Below are positions 1 through 10,639 of a stretch of DNA of 64,000 nucleotides, in pieces (position 1 is the stretch's first letter; each line of letters begins with the position of its first letter). This stretch comes from Candidatus Merdiplasma excrementigallinarum (GTDB lineage Bacteria; Bacillota; Clostridia; Lachnospirales; Lachnospiraceae). Both the position numbers and the translations under genes were made by a program. Location of the stretch: contig DVOS01000036.1 in NCBI GenBank assembly GCA_018713435.1, forward strand, positions 40,042 through 104,041, written 5' to 3'. The notes beneath the pieces were generated by a model. The model was not told the DNA's origin, made no database searches, and saw only the letters and a program-made list of their open reading frames with translations.

Positions 1-1825
1 GTCCTTCTGTCACATCCGTCAGAGTGAACGTAAACTGTCCATCGCTCAGTGTCTGTCCCTTAAGATTCTTGGCCGCTTTCAGTGTTACCGAACCGCTGGC
101 TTTGAAATCATTGGTAAAGGTAGCACTCTCTACGCTTCCGCTTTCAGGTTTTACACCAAGATCATTCAGTACCTGGGTGATCACAGGAGCCGATACTGCC
201 AGTGTGCCGGTTCCATTATCAGTCACAGTCACTTCCACTTTATACTTAGCCTTTGAATAGGTCACGCCTTCAGCGCTTCCCGCCTCCTCTACTATATAGT
301 AGGTAAAGGTCTTTTCAGCCTCATAGCCGCCAGTAGCTTTAGCCAGATCATCCATGTCATAGGTAATCTGATCAAATGCAACCTCTGCGCTGTAAGTATT
401 GCTCTCAGCTGTGGCTGTTCCTGCCGGTACCTTTTTAGTCTGCAGCTCATTTTCTTCAGCATCCAGCAGCTGGAAGGTAAATTCATCTGCCGCAAAGTTT
501 CTTCCGGTCAGCACCTTCTTGGCTTTCAGCTCCACAGGACCTGTTGCCGCATAGCGGTTCTCGAAGGCTATGCTGCTGCCATCTCCGTCAACCTCTGTAA
601 TAGCAGGTGTCGCGGTGATTGTTCCGGTGCCGTTATCCTTCAGGCTGTACTCCACCTTAAATACGGACGTATCATTGGTGGTAGCATTGTTATCCGCAGC
701 GCCTTCCTCCTTCACATAGAGGATTACGGTTCCGGTGCCATTTTCCTTATCAGTAATATCGGCCTCCGTAAAGTAAACCGTGAAGCCAAATGTGCTCTCG
801 GTGGCATCCTGGTTCGCGCTCACAGATACCTGATTTTCGCTTACCCGTTTTGTAGGAGCTTTCTTTGCAGCCACATCTGCCGCATCGACTGCCAGCTGGT
901 TGCACCCTGCATCCGTATAAATACCGAATGTAAAGTCTCTCAGCGGGCCGCCGGTAACGGTCTTGCTGCCATTCAGGGTATCGGATCCACTGGAAGTATA
1001 GGTGTTGTCAAATACCACACCATCTTCCGCAGATGCCCAGGCTCCGTTCTCTCCGGTATTCGCCTTCACTTCCGCAGTCTCTGCATTCAGTGTTCCGTCT
1101 CCGTTGTCGGTTACGGTCACCTGCACCAGGAACTGCTGGCTGTTGTCCGCCAGGCCATTTCCTGCATTCAGATCCTCCTCGATCAGATAGTAATGGTCTC
1201 CTGTCTGATCAACCGTTTCGTTCTTGGTGTAGGAAATCTCATCAAATGTGAAGGTTCCCTTTGTCTTATCGGTGCTGTTTACCGCATTCTCTGCGGTATA
1301 GGTTGCTGCATTCGGCAGCGCTTCGCCGTCCTTATCCGTCTCCACCAGCTTGAACGTAAACTCTCCGTCCTTCTGGTATCTGCCGGTCAGGTTCTTATTG
1401 CCGGTCAGCTGCCATGTTCCGGCAGCTTCATAGCGATTGGTAAACTGTGCGCCATTCGGAGCTTCCGTACCATTCACACTGTAAGTCGTTTCAGCGACTG
1501 TCAGCTGGTTACCGGTCCACTGGGTGGTTACCTTCACGGTGTACACCGTTTCATCGTAGAGTATGCCGTCCTTCTTGTTCAGCACCTCTCCTTCATTTTC
1601 AGGATCTTCCGGGAGAACCTCTTTAATATAGAAGGTATACGGATTGTCCTCGCCTGCCACTCTGGTCAGTTCCACAGCGTCAAATTTTACATTGCCCTCG
1701 GCGTCATTGGCCTTAGTCTGCAGAAGCTTTCCTTCGTTGTTCAGCAGCTGGAACTCATATGCCCCTGCTGTCAGGTCTTTTTTCGTCAGATCCTTGCTGG
1801 CCTCCAGTTCAACCGTGGTCTTACG
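1..1825 (-). repeat. Tandem FctA/Spy0128-like pilin isopeptide-linkage domains (about five units, about 400-445 bp spacing)
   Basis: Units begin TVELEASKDLTKKDLTAGAYEFQLL (about 1822), TWQLTGNKNLTGRYQKDGEFTFKL (about 1425), SDTLNGSKTVTGGPLRDFTFGIY (about 990), PVELKAKKVLTGRNFAADEFTFQL (about 545), SVTLKAAKNLKGQTLSDGQFTFTL (about 105). Confidence 0.8.
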
Positions 1826-4800
1826 GATATTGGTTACCGTAACATCCTCAGTCTCCACTGTAGACTGTGTACCCGGAATACCCAGTACCCAGCCCGGGCA
1901 CTTGGTTGTTGTTCCATCTTGGTTAGCCACAGTAAGCGCTTCCGGCATTACCTCACCGATTTCAGTAGAACCTTCCGCCGTATTGCTGGTAGCCTCTGCG
2001 CCTGCCAGTTCATAGCCCGGCGCCGTGGAAGTTTCCACAATCACATAGGCCTTAAACCACAGCAGATCAGAGAAGGTCACCGTTCCATCTGAGCCGGTTT
2101 TTCCAGTCCATTTCGGCTGCATGCTGTTCAGGTCGGCATTCCGTGCCTCTTCATCTGAATTGAAGGGACCGTACACCGCAAAGGTTGCGCCCTCTACCGG
2201 TGTATTGGGATCATCCGCAGCCTCCTTGGTCACTACCAGATTTCGGTACAGCACCAGGCCCAGGTCCTTGGTGTGGTCATACACCTCATCTGTGGACGGA
2301 TGCAGGAAGAACCGCTCAGAATTCAGTGTAGTGGATGCTTTACTATTGGCTTCCCTGTAGTTGTTGTCTTTCGTCTCATTCTCATATGTGCTATACAGTT
2401 CCTCCAGATCCCGGGAATATCCTGCTCCTGCTTTTTCTGTTACCGCAAAGTTTCCGGACACATTCTGCAGATCCGCCACCAGTTTGTAGGTTGCCGGCGC
2501 GCTTCCCCTCAGCTTACCCACATTCAGGGACGCCACTCCGTCAGTCACTGTGTAGGCTTCGTTTTCATTGTCCGTCTTCAGGGTCGCAGGATCCAGCTTA
2601 TCAAAGGTGTACTCTGCTTTTGTAAGCCATGTCGTATCCGCTTTCGTATCATAGCCTACCTCCGTCGCAGTGCTGCCGCTGTATTTAACCAGCGTGATGC
2701 CGATATTATTCAGCATATCCTGTACAATCTTGTAGTTAAAGTAGCTGCCGCCGGTGCCATATACATACTCCCCATCCTGGCTGCCGTCATTGTTGGCGTC
2801 AATCCAGATATGGCCGCCCACCTTCACCTGTTCGGGAAGCAGGGTGGCGGAAACCACGTTGGAGCTGACATAGGATCCGGCATTGGACGCTTCGCTGGCT
2901 CCCCCGTCAGAAGCATCGCCGTCCGGTACGAAATTCCAGAAATGAGCCTGGAAATCGTTCATGGCGTTCTCAAAGGAGTCTTTTGCAAAAGCATCTTCAT
3001 CCGTATCGTACATTTCGGGTACGCTGGTACGGAACTCCACTACCAGCCGGTCGTCTGTCTCCAGAACAATGTCCTCCCGCAGCACTACCATGATCGCCGT
3101 GATCTGACTCTTCTCCGCGCCTGTCATGCCTTCCGTCAGAGTCTCCCATCCGGTAGGCGGAGCATCAAACTCAGCCGTATTTACCGCCGTGCGGTCAACA
3201 GCAGTTTCTGTTGTATAATATACCTTGTAATCACTTTCTGCCGCCAGCGTCTCTCCTGCTGCCTGCACAGAAGCTATGGAGAAAAACTCCAGTTTCCATT
3301 TACTGAAACGGGCTGTTCCATTGCCCATCGTATCATTCAACACAGGCAGAACATCTATCACTGCCAGGTGAGAGCGGTACTCCGAGGTGGACGTGTTTGT
3401 CACGGTCAGCCGGTAGTCTACCCATCCGCCGTTTCTTGTGGTACGGGCCAGACGGTTGGTCTGATAGCCGTCCGTATCCTTGCTGCCCTTGTTCTCCTTC
3501 AGCAGCGTAATGCCGGAGTTAGTAGTCCAGTTGGAGTCTGCGTAGTTCCAGAGATAACCGTACCCGGTCAGTCCCGCATTTTTCAGCAGGTCGGACAGTG
3601 CCTGTGCCCGGTCGGCTCCGATATCATTAATATCCTCTGCCACTTCCTCCAGTGTTCTGGCCCATCCGCCGTTTACATCCTTAAACGCGGAACCATTCTC
3701 GTTCTCCGCATCCACAATACCCTTGGTCTGTGTGGTGACAAACGCATAGTTCCTCATGGTATTTCCATAGTTTACCACGCCTCTGCCAACTTTTGCGGTC
3801 AGCTCCACTGTCACTGCTGCGCCCGGCTCCAGATCTCCGCTCAGCCGGATTATCGCAGCCGTATTCTCCTCCTTACTGGAGGCGGTCTGCTGCTGGATTG
3901 CCAGGTTACTTGCGCTGGTGCTTTCGGTTATTTTGGCAAAGCTATCGCCGGTCACGGTCACGCCCCGGGGCAGCAGATCAATAATCACCGGGTTAGGCAG
4001 ACTCTTTCCGCCTTTATCCGACTCGTTTGTCAGAGTGATCTCATACTTCACCGTTCCATCCAGGCTGACACTTCCGTATCCTTCTGCCGTCTTCTTGGAA
4101 ATAGTAATCCTGGGAGCGTCTTTCTCCTTAAAGCTGTTAGTCGCCACACTGTTCCGATGAATAGTTGTAGCCTCTACAGCCTGCTCTCCCTTTTCATTCC
4201 ACGTTCTGTAGGTCAGGGTAGCCTCCGCCGTATTTTCTATTTTGCGGATCACAGGAGCATAGGTCTGATCTCCGGTTTCTCCGTCAGTCTCGCCCTCGTC
4301 TGCACCTGTATTCTGATCCGGCGTCTCTTCGCCGGCATCCTGCCCGGTCTGGTCGTACAGCAGTACATCCAGGCTGACTGTGCCCGGCTTAAAGTCCGCG
4401 CCCAGCGCGTAGCCCTTCCCGCCGCCAAGGTCGCTGCTGTAGTCGATGCGGAAGCTCTGGATTCTGGCGTCAGCAGGAACGTTTGCATCCTGAAGTGTAA
4501 CCTTCCTGTCTGTTCCTCCATCCGATACCAGGATCTTTTGACTTGGATAATGATTTCCTTCAAAGTCAGTAAACGTAACGGTAGCGTACACATTCGCACT
4601 GGTGCCATCATCCGTATAGTGTTCCGTCTTGTGGGTTGCCTGTCCCAGCTCTATACTGGTAATGGAATACTGGCCTTTCAGGTCGATCTCGCCGCCGTCT
4701 TTGTCATAAGCGGTCAGTCCCGTATCCTCCAGCACAAAGCTGTCCAGGGGATAATTGGTGTTGGTCACCACAGGCGTTATGCTATAGGTAATCGTCTGGT

Positions 4801-7800
4801 TTCCTTCGTACAGACTGGGAAGATCCTCTGTTATGTTGGAGGTCTTCGTCAGAGTCAGGTCAACCTTGCCCAGCACATTATGCAGAGCGCATACTTCCTG
4901 CTCCTTCTGGTACTCTTCAATCTGTACTACTTTATACCAGACTACCCGCTTATCGCCCTTGATGATCGTGTCATATTTTTTCCCTTCGCCGGTCTCATGG
5001 CCTCTGGTCTCTGTCTCCACCACCAGGTAAGTCTTGCCCTGTTCCACGTCAAACATTTTGAAGGTGGTTTTACCATCGCCATCCAGCTGATCTGTCCAGC
5101 CCTGGCCATTCTCGATCAGGTTATTCGCAACCGCATAGGTGCTGATCTGATCATCCGTCAGAGACTGACCTTCTGTCAGTCCTGCTTCCTCCGGGATCTC
5201 ATAGACGGACACATAGGCTTCCGGTACAATGCCGGAGTTGCTTACATCGTCCTTTGTCACCTTCAGGCTCACCTTGGGAACATTGTAAACCTGGAATGTA
5301 TAGTCTCCGCTGATCAGATTTCCGTCCGGATTCAGCACATAGCCGGTTATTCCTTCTGCCACCTCAGTTGAAGCTGACAGCTCCGTTTCACCGTTCCATA
5401 CGCTGTCCACACCGGAATATCCCTCAACCGGCAGTTCCTCTGCCAGCGCGTACTTCTGGTCCTCACCGCCGGGCACATAGAAGGAAACCGTACCGTCAGT
5501 ACCGTCAGTACCGGTCGTCCCCTGAAGTTCCGTATCGGTGGACCATGTCGTTCCATCGCTGCTGTAGTACAGAGTAAAGCCTACGCCATCCAAAGGCTTT
5601 GCCTCTGCGCCGTGACGGTTGTCGAATTTGGTCACCGTGATGGTCACGCCCCTGGTATTGGGCATAATCAAAGCATCTCGCAGTTCATCTTCCGTCACGT
5701 TTTCCTTCTCTCGTGCCCCGTCATCATACTCTGTATGCACTCCGGGCCTCAGCGTTACGGTAATCGGCTCTTTGGACTTCTCATAGCCTGCGGGAGGCTG
5801 GGTCTCTGTAATCGTATACTCAGTGGCCTCCGTACTATACAGCATTACCTCAGCTGTGTATACGCCGGTTCCCACACCCTGGCTGGTGGTGATTTCTTCC
5901 AGACTAACCGTCTTGTCAGGGGCATCACTGGGCGCGATGGTAAACGCAGCGCCTGTCAGCGCGGGAGCCGTAGGATCGTCCTTATCAACCTTCAGGATCG
6001 TCACTTTGGCCTTCAGGTAGGTATTGGTGACGGATACCTGCAGGGTCCGGCCCGCATAATCCTTGGTTATTGTAATCGGGTATCTGCCATCGTCATTTGC
6101 CTCAATGTCGATAGTCGTATCTTTTTCGCTGTTCTCTCCCTTCAGAACCAGGGTGATGTTGGTCAGGGCATAGCCCGTTTTCGTTACCTCCTCCAGGTAG
6201 TACGTCTCGCCCAGAGCAAGGTTTTCAAACGTCCCTGCCACGCCTTCTGTAATTGTGACTCCATCCGCATCTACCTTGTTTCCGCTTTCATCATACAGGT
6301 TGAAGGTAAATTTATCCTCTGCGGGAGCTGCCAGATCAGAATCTGCCGCATCCGCCACAGTCTTGGTCACTTCCAGCTTGGCTTTGGGCTGATCCGCCAC
6401 AGTGAAGGAAGCCGCGTAGCTGTCATTTTCCTTCACATATCTGGTGTCCGTCCCCTCTGTTACTTCTACCTTTACATCCAGTCCGCCGGTGATCACTGTG
6501 TACTGGCCTTCCCCGTTCAGCATATAGCCTGTGGGGGCCTTTGTCTCCACAATATAGTAGATACCAGGCTCCAGATTGCCTTCGGTAGCCGTTCCGTTAT
6601 CTTTGGTGGATACAGTCTTATAGAATTCCCATCCATCCGGCAGGGAGGACGTATTCAGATTTCCGGCGCCAATCACTGCGGAATCTGTCATCGAAGTAAA
6701 CAGTTTCCGGTAAATGGTAAACTCAGTGCCTGCAAAACCGGTAGCCGTAGCTGAGTTCTTGGCGTCTTTTTTCTGGATCGTCAGGCTGCCCAGCTTCGGG
6801 TTCTTCACCGTCAGAGTTCCATCAAAGCCGTAGTCAGACAGTTTCTTCACCGCCGTCACCACCGGCTCACCGGCTTTAGTGCCTGTGGTAATTCCAAGCT
6901 CAATCCCTTCCCCTGACGGTACAAACTCAGCAATATCATCAGAAACTCCGTCCTGACCCGCAATGCCTGTCAGGTAATCGGTCAGGAAGCTGATGGAATA
7001 TCCGGACCCGCTCTCTGTCAGGTAGTAGGTGCCGCTGTCAATGGCAGTAAACTCTGCCACTCCGCTGCCATTGGTCAGCTTTGTGACTTCTGTTCCCTTC
7101 CCGTTTACAGGATTCAGCGTAAAGCTCCATCCGCTTACAGCGCTGCCCTTCATGTCTTCCTTTTTGATAGAGAGAGAAACCTTCTTCGGGTTGTACATAC
7201 TGATATGAAGGTTCTCATCCGTCACAGTAAAGTATCTGGCCGTTTCCGCCGTGCCGTACAGGCTCTCATAACCGGCGCTGCCTGTGCTGTCTCCGTTCTC
7301 AATAACCCGGTACTGGCCGCTCACCAGACCGTTGAGGAAACTGTAACTTCCGGAGTTCTGTGTTGTAAAGGTGGCTTTTCCGCCCTCTTTCTCACCCAGA
7401 TAGCAGAGATTGATATAGTCATACGCTCTCCACGTATCATCTTCCGTTGTGGTCGGATCGCCTGTATCCAGCCTCTCCAGCGTCATTGTCACGCCAGCCA
7501 GAGGCTGCCGGCCCGCATAATTCTTCTCAAAGTATCCATCCAGTTCTTCCGCTGTCTTCTCGGTGTTGACACCGTTTTCCGGCTCATAGCCGTACTTGCT
7601 GATGGTAACAGCGTAGTTATCCACGGGACGGTTCACCAGACGTACCTTATTCTCGTTGGAAGCCCAGTAAATACCTGCCGTTACATCCTCATCATCTGAC
7701 AGCTTCGGATTATCGCCCGCCTCGATAAAGTAGGCGTCATTCATCTCTACGGTGTCCTGCGCGCCTTCTTCTCCATTGTCAAGAGCCGCTTTGTCAAAAA

Positions 7801-10639
7801 CGACTTTCATATAGTGGGGCGTTACATCCAGGTTATAGCCTGCCGGAGCGGAAACCTCCCGCAGCGCCATCCGCACGATAATATCCTCGTCATTTTCGCC
7901 ACCTACTGTTGCAATACCTGCATCCAGCAGCGCGCTGGCAATCTTCGCATTCTTCTCAGCTTTTGTTTCAGCACTGTCGTCTTCTTCTATGGCGATGCCC
8001 AGCACATCTCTGGCGTAGTCCTCTCTGATCCACTCGTAGTACAGGAAGGACACAGCCTGAGCTGTCGGGGCTACATTATCATCTCCCTCATTTTCCAGAC
8101 CGGTGGTCACCCGGTCTACCTGATAGAGCAGACTTCCATTTTCATCTGTCAGCCAGATTTCAAAGGTTACATTTCCGAGAGGTTTGTAAACTTCCGTTTC
8201 GTTCTCCTGATCCGCCGCCCATTTGTTCAGGCGGATTCTGGCCGCATGAATATTGCCGGGCCCGGTGAGAGGATCGTTGGGTTTCTTATACTCGGTAACG
8301 GTATCCTTTATATACACCGCCGTAGCATTAAGATCGTTGGCAGATCCGTTCACATACTCTGTCGTATCACTGTGGAACAGCACCGGATTCTGGCCCTCCG
8401 TAATCTTATAGCCCGGAGCGGCTTTGGTCTCATAGAGCCAATATACCACGTTGTCGGCTGCCTCCAGAATATCCGTCGCGAACCAGCCGTCCACAGGATT
8501 GCCATCCTTGTCCGTCATGGTTCCGCTGGTATAATTTCCCACAACCGAATAGCCGCCTGTTTCTGCTGCCGCTGCTTTCGCATCAAAGGTCAGCCTGGCT
8601 CCGTCTGCCACCCCGTCCAGCACCTGCTTGTACAGAACAAACTGGCTGCCGTCGACCGCCTTTCTGCCGTTGGGCGTTTCAGGCGTTATATCAACCTGGT
8701 ATTTCTTATCAGCCTCCGTATCATCAAGATAGTTGGCATACTTGTACACCTGAATCTGTGTCCAGTGCTTCTCATTAAGCATATCTTTTCGCACTGTCAG
8801 ACCGTCGGTATGCTCTCTGGTGACATAATTGTAATTATTTAATTCATCTTCAGAAATTGTATCAGGTACTTCCGCCGGAATGGTGCCCTTGGCCGGCTCC
8901 AGGTAGGTATAGATACCGTCCTCCGGCATGCCTACCTCCACCGCGATGTAATCCAGATTGCGGTCCAGGCCGTCAAACAGCACCTCGCCCACCTGATTCG
9001 TGGTCAGGTAATTAACCAGCTCATCCTTCTCATTTCTCACCTGCACCAGCGTATATACACTGGTTTCATCGTCCGGGTCTTTCGCGTAGAGAGCGATGTC
9101 CACGCCGGAGAGCAGATAGGATTTACCGGTAAACTGGAACTCCCAGATATTCTTATAGGATTTCACTACCGTAAAGGTAGCGTTCTTCTTATTGACAATT
9201 TCAATGTCTTTGTTGTCCTCGCCGCAGGTAGTTACCGTAGCGTTTGCCTCCAGGGTCACCTCGATGGCTTCCCGGTTGAGGGAGTAGGTAGCGGGTGCTT
9301 CGATCTCTTTAATCACATAGGTGATCTTCTTTCCCTGTTCATCATAAACAGGCAGATCCTTAAATTCAAATGTACCGCTTCCGGCAACGGTTGTAACCGT
9401 ATCAAGTACATTTTCTTCGTTCGCTTCCTCACCTTTCTTCCAGATTCCGATGGTGGCTCCGCCCAGGGGCTTGTCATCTTCGTCCACCTTCAGTCCCTTC
9501 ACGCTTCCCGCGTTCTTCAGGTTCTGGATAGTGACAGCCTGCGCGTCGGCAGAGCTTGCCTCTGCCACGGTAATCTTAAAGTAGAACGCGCCTTCCGCAT
9601 CTTTATAGCCGTCCTTGTACAGAGCCGCATAGTCGCCATTGGGATCATTGGGATTCAGGGCGTCTGCCATGCCATCCGCCGTCTGCTCGCCTGTCTCTTT
9701 CAGATAATAGGTGCCCGCCGGAATCTGCAGTTCCTCTCCGGAGGTCAGCGTCACTTCCTTGCTGTCATAGTCTTTTACTCTTTCTAGATTCGTTAATATT
9801 CCGTCCGCGCCTTCTGTGGCCGTATACACCTCAAAGGTAACGCCGTTCACTACTTCGCTGGCAGTGCCGTTTACTACCTGCTTGGTCACCTTCACTTTGG
9901 GATCGGGCCGGTTCTGGATCGTAACCGTCTTCACATCCGCGGAAGAGGATACCGCAGACAGATCCACTGATTTTGAAGCATCTACCGGCTTGTACGTCTG
10001 AGGCCATTCTGTCTCGGTAACCGTATACTTTCCAGGATCCACCACATACAGCAGACCTTCTTCGGGAATCTCTTTATTATTAATAGTTTCCGCTTTATCA
10101 GCTACTGACAGATTTCCACCCTCTGCCGTCACCAGCTGGCCGCTTATTGCCTTACCCTCTGCGTCCGTCACTGTAACCTTAGAGCCCTTTACAAAACCAT
10201 CTGTATAGAGATATTCTTTCGTAATCTTCAGCAGGGCTTTCTTCTCCACGTTGGTGACCGTGGTAGAGTGGCTGAAAGTAACACCATCCGCAAATGTGTA
10301 GGCCTTCACAGCCTGCACGTCTTTTCCGTCAATCTTTACGGTTTCCACTTCCGATGTGGGTTCCAGCACATAGCTGCCGCTGTTCGTTCCGGTCTCCACC
10401 CACCAGTAAGTGACAGCCTGCCCACCTACTGCATTTATATCCAGATTGGTGGCCGTAATCTTGCCGTTTTCATCTGTGGTATAAGGCTCTTTATTTACCT
10501 TTGTAAGCTGGCCCGTTCCCACCTGTCTGTACAGGTCAAAGGTAAAGCCTGCAGCCGTATCATCCGTTACCTTGCTGCCGGTACTGAAGGTCACAAGTTT
10601 CTTGGTCAGCTCCAGTTCTCCGGTGCGGCTGTTTTTCAT
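1..10639 (-). CDS. C-terminal portion of a giant Cna-B/SpaA-type and FctA-like isopeptide adhesin; continues past the left edge and is in frame with the upstream ORF after a TAG
   Basis: Reverse-strand translation is open from 10639 to position 2 in the frame of ORF 10640..13468. It starts MKNSRTGELELTKKLVTFSTG and contains many repeats such as 'TYYLTESGSGYSISF', 'YYIVETKAPTGYMLNGEG', 'LEVTKTVADAADSDLAAPAEDKFTFNLYDESGNKV'. It is absent from the ORF track because it has no stop inside the window. Confidence 0.93.
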   Translation of the reverse strand, partial: MKNSRTGELELTKKLVTFSTGSKVTDDTAAGFTFDLYRQVGTGQLTKVNKEPYTTDENGKITATNLDINAVGGQAVTYWWVETGTNSGSYVLEPTSEVETVKIDGKDVQAVKAYTFADGVTFSHSTTVTNVEKKALLKITKEYLYTDGFVKGSKVTVTDAEGKAISGQLVTAEGGNLSVADKAETINNKEIPEEGLLYVVDPGKYTVTETEWPQTYKPVDASKSVDLSAVSSSADVKTVTIQNRPDPKVKVTKQVVNGTASEVVNGVTFEVYTATEGADGILTNLERVKDYDSKEVTLTSGEELQIPAGTYYLKETGEQTADGMADALNPNDPNGDYAALYKDGYKDAEGAFYFKITVAEASSADAQAVTIQNLKNAGSVKGLKVDEDDKPLGGATIGIWKKGEEANEENVLDTVTTVAGSGTFEFKDLPVYDEQGKKITYVIKEIEAPATYSLNREAIEVTLEANATVTTCGEDNKDIEIVNKKNATFTVVKSYKNIWEFQFTGKSYLLSGVDIALYAKDPDDETSVYTLVQVRNEKDELVNYLTTNQVGEVLFDGLDRNLDYIAVEVGMPEDGIYTYLEPAKGTIPAEVPDTISEDELNNYNYVTREHTDGLTVRKDMLNEKHWTQIQVYKYANYLDDTEADKKYQVDITPETPNGRKAVDGSQFVLYKQVLDGVADGARLTFDAKAAAAETGGYSVVGNYTSGTMTDKDGNPVDGWFATDILEAADNVVYWLYETKAAPGYKITEGQNPVLFHSDTTEYVNGSANDLNATAVYIKDTVTEYKKPNDPLTGPGNIHAARIRLNKWAADQENETEVYKPLGNVTFEIWLTDENGSLLYQVDRVTTGLENEGDDNVAPTAQAVSFLYYEWIREDYARDVLGIAIEEDDSAETKAEKNAKIASALLDAGIATVGGENDEDIIVRMALREVSAPAGYNLDVTPHYMKVVFDKAALDNGEEGAQDTVEMNDAYFIEAGDNPKLSDDEDVTAGIYWASNENKVRLVNRPVDNYAVTISKYGYEPENGVNTEKTAEELDGYFEKNYAGRQPLAGVTMTLERLDTGDPTTTEDDTWRAYDYINLCYLGEKEGGKATFTTQNSGSYSFLNGLVSGQYRVIENGDSTGSAGYESLYGTAETARYFTVTDENLHISMYNPKKVSLSIKKEDMKGSAVSGWSFTLNPVNGKGTEVTKLTNGSGVAEFTAIDSGTYYLTESGSGYSISFLTDYLTGIAGQDGVSDDIAEFVPSGEGIELGITTGTKAGEPVVTAVKKLSDYGFDGTLTVKNPKLGSLTIQKKDAKNSATATGFAGTEFTIYRKLFTSMTDSAVIGAGNLNTSSLPDGWEFYKTVSTKDNGTATEGNLEPGIYYIVETKAPTGYMLNGEGQYTVITGGLDVKVEVTEGTDTRYVKENDSYAASFTVADQPKAKLEVTKTVADAADSDLAAPAEDKFTFNLYDESGNKVDADGVTITEGVAGTFENLALGETYYLEEVTKTGYALTNITLVLKGENSEKDTTIDIEANDDGRYPITITKDYAGRTLQVSVTNTYLKAKVTILKVDKDDPTAPALTGAAFTIAPSDAPDKTVSLEEITTSQGVGTGVYTAEVMLYSTEATEYTITETQPPAGYEKSKEPITVTLRPGVHTEYDDGAREKENVTEDELRDALIMPNTRGVTITVTKFDNRHGAEAKPLDGVGFTLYYSSDGTTWSTDTELQGTTGTDGTDGTVSFYVPGGEDQKYALAEELPVEGYSGVDSVWNGETELSASTEVAEGITGYVLNPDGNLISGDYTFQVYNVPKVSLKVTKDDVSNSGIVPEAYVSVYEIPEEAGLTEGQSLTDDQISTYAVANNLIENGQGWTDQLDGDGKTTFKMFDVEQGKTYLVVETETRGHETGEGKKYDTIIKGDKRVVWYKVVQIEEYQKEQEVCALHNVLGKVDLTLTKTSNITEDLPSLYEGNQTITYSITPVVTNTNYPLDSFVLEDTGLTAYDKDGGEIDLKGQYSITSIELGQATHKTEHYTDDGTSANVYATVTFTDFEGNHYPSQKILVSDGGTDRKVTLQDANVPADARIQSFRIDYSSDLGGGKGYALGADFKPGTVSLDVLLYDQTGQDAGEETPDQNTGADEGETDGETGDQTYAPVIRKIENTAEATLTYRTWNEKGEQAVEATTIHRNSVATNSFKEKDAPRITISKKTAEGYGSVSLDGTVKYEITLTNESDKGGKSLPNPVIIDLLPRGVTVTGDSFAKITESTSASNLAIQQQTASSKEENTAAIIRLSGDLEPGAAVTVELTAKVGRGVVNYGNTMRNYAFVTTQTKGIVDAENENGSAFKDVNGGWARTLEEVAEDINDIGADRAQALSDLLKNAGLTGYGYLWNYADSNWTTNSGITLLKENKGSKDTDGYQTNRLARTTRNGGWVDYRLTVTNTSTSEYRSHLAVIDVLPVLNDTMGNGTARFSKWKLEFFSIASVQAAGETLAAESDYKVYYTTETAVDRTAVNTAEFDAPPTGWETLTEGMTGAEKSQITAIMVVLREDIVLETDDRLVVEFRTSVPEMYDTDEDAFAKDSFENAMNDFQAHFWNFVPDGDASDGGASEASNAGSYVSSNVVSATLLPEQVKVGGHIWIDANNDGSQDGEYVYGTGGSYFNYKIVQDMLNNIGITLVKYSGSTATEVGYDTKADTTWLTKAEYTFDKLDPATLKTDNENEAYTVTDGVASLNVGKLRGSAPATYKLVADLQNVSGNFAVTEKAGAGYSRDLEELYSTYENETKDNNYREANSKASTTLNSERFFLHPSTDEVYDHTKDLGLVLYRNLVVTKEAADDPNTPVEGATFAVYGPFNSDEEARNADLNSMQPKWTGKTGSDGTVTFSDLLWFKAYVIVETSTAPGYELAGAEATSNTAEGSTEIGEVMPEALTVANQDGTTTKCPGWVLGIPGTQSTVETEDVTVTNIRKTTVELEASKDLTKKDLTAGAYEFQLLNNEGKLLQTKANDAEGNVKFDAVELTRVAGEDNPYTFYIKEVLPEDPENEGEVLNKKDGILYDETVYTVKVTTQWTGNQLTVAETTYSVNGTEAPNGAQFTNRYEAAGTWQLTGNKNLTGRYQKDGEFTFKLVETDKDGEALPNAATYTAENAVNSTDKTKGTFTFDEISYTKNETVDQTGDHYYLIEEDLNAGNGLADNSQQFLVQVTVTDNGDGTLNAETAEVKANTGENGAWASAEDGVVFDNTYTSSGSDTLNGSKTVTGGPLRDFTFGIYTDAGCNQLAVDAADVAAKKAPTKRVSENQVSVSANQDATESTFGFTVYFTEADITDKENGTGTVILYVKEEGAADNNATTNDTSVFKVEYSLKDNGTGTITATPAITEVDGDGSSIAFENRYAATGPVELKAKKVLTGRNFAADEFTFQLLDAEENELQTKKVPAGTATAESNTYSAEVAFDQITYDMDDLAKATGGYEAEKTFTYYIVEEAGSAEGVTYSKAKYKVEVTVTDNGTGTLAVSAPVITQVLNDLGVKPESGSVESATFTNDFKASGSVTLKAAKNLKGQTLSDGQFTFTLTDVTEG
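2770..2822 (-). other. SdrD B-like segment within the adhesin
   Basis: Translated VGGHIWIDANNDGSQDGEY matches the SdrD B-type 'G..VW.D.N.DG.QD..E' signature. Confidence 0.6.
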
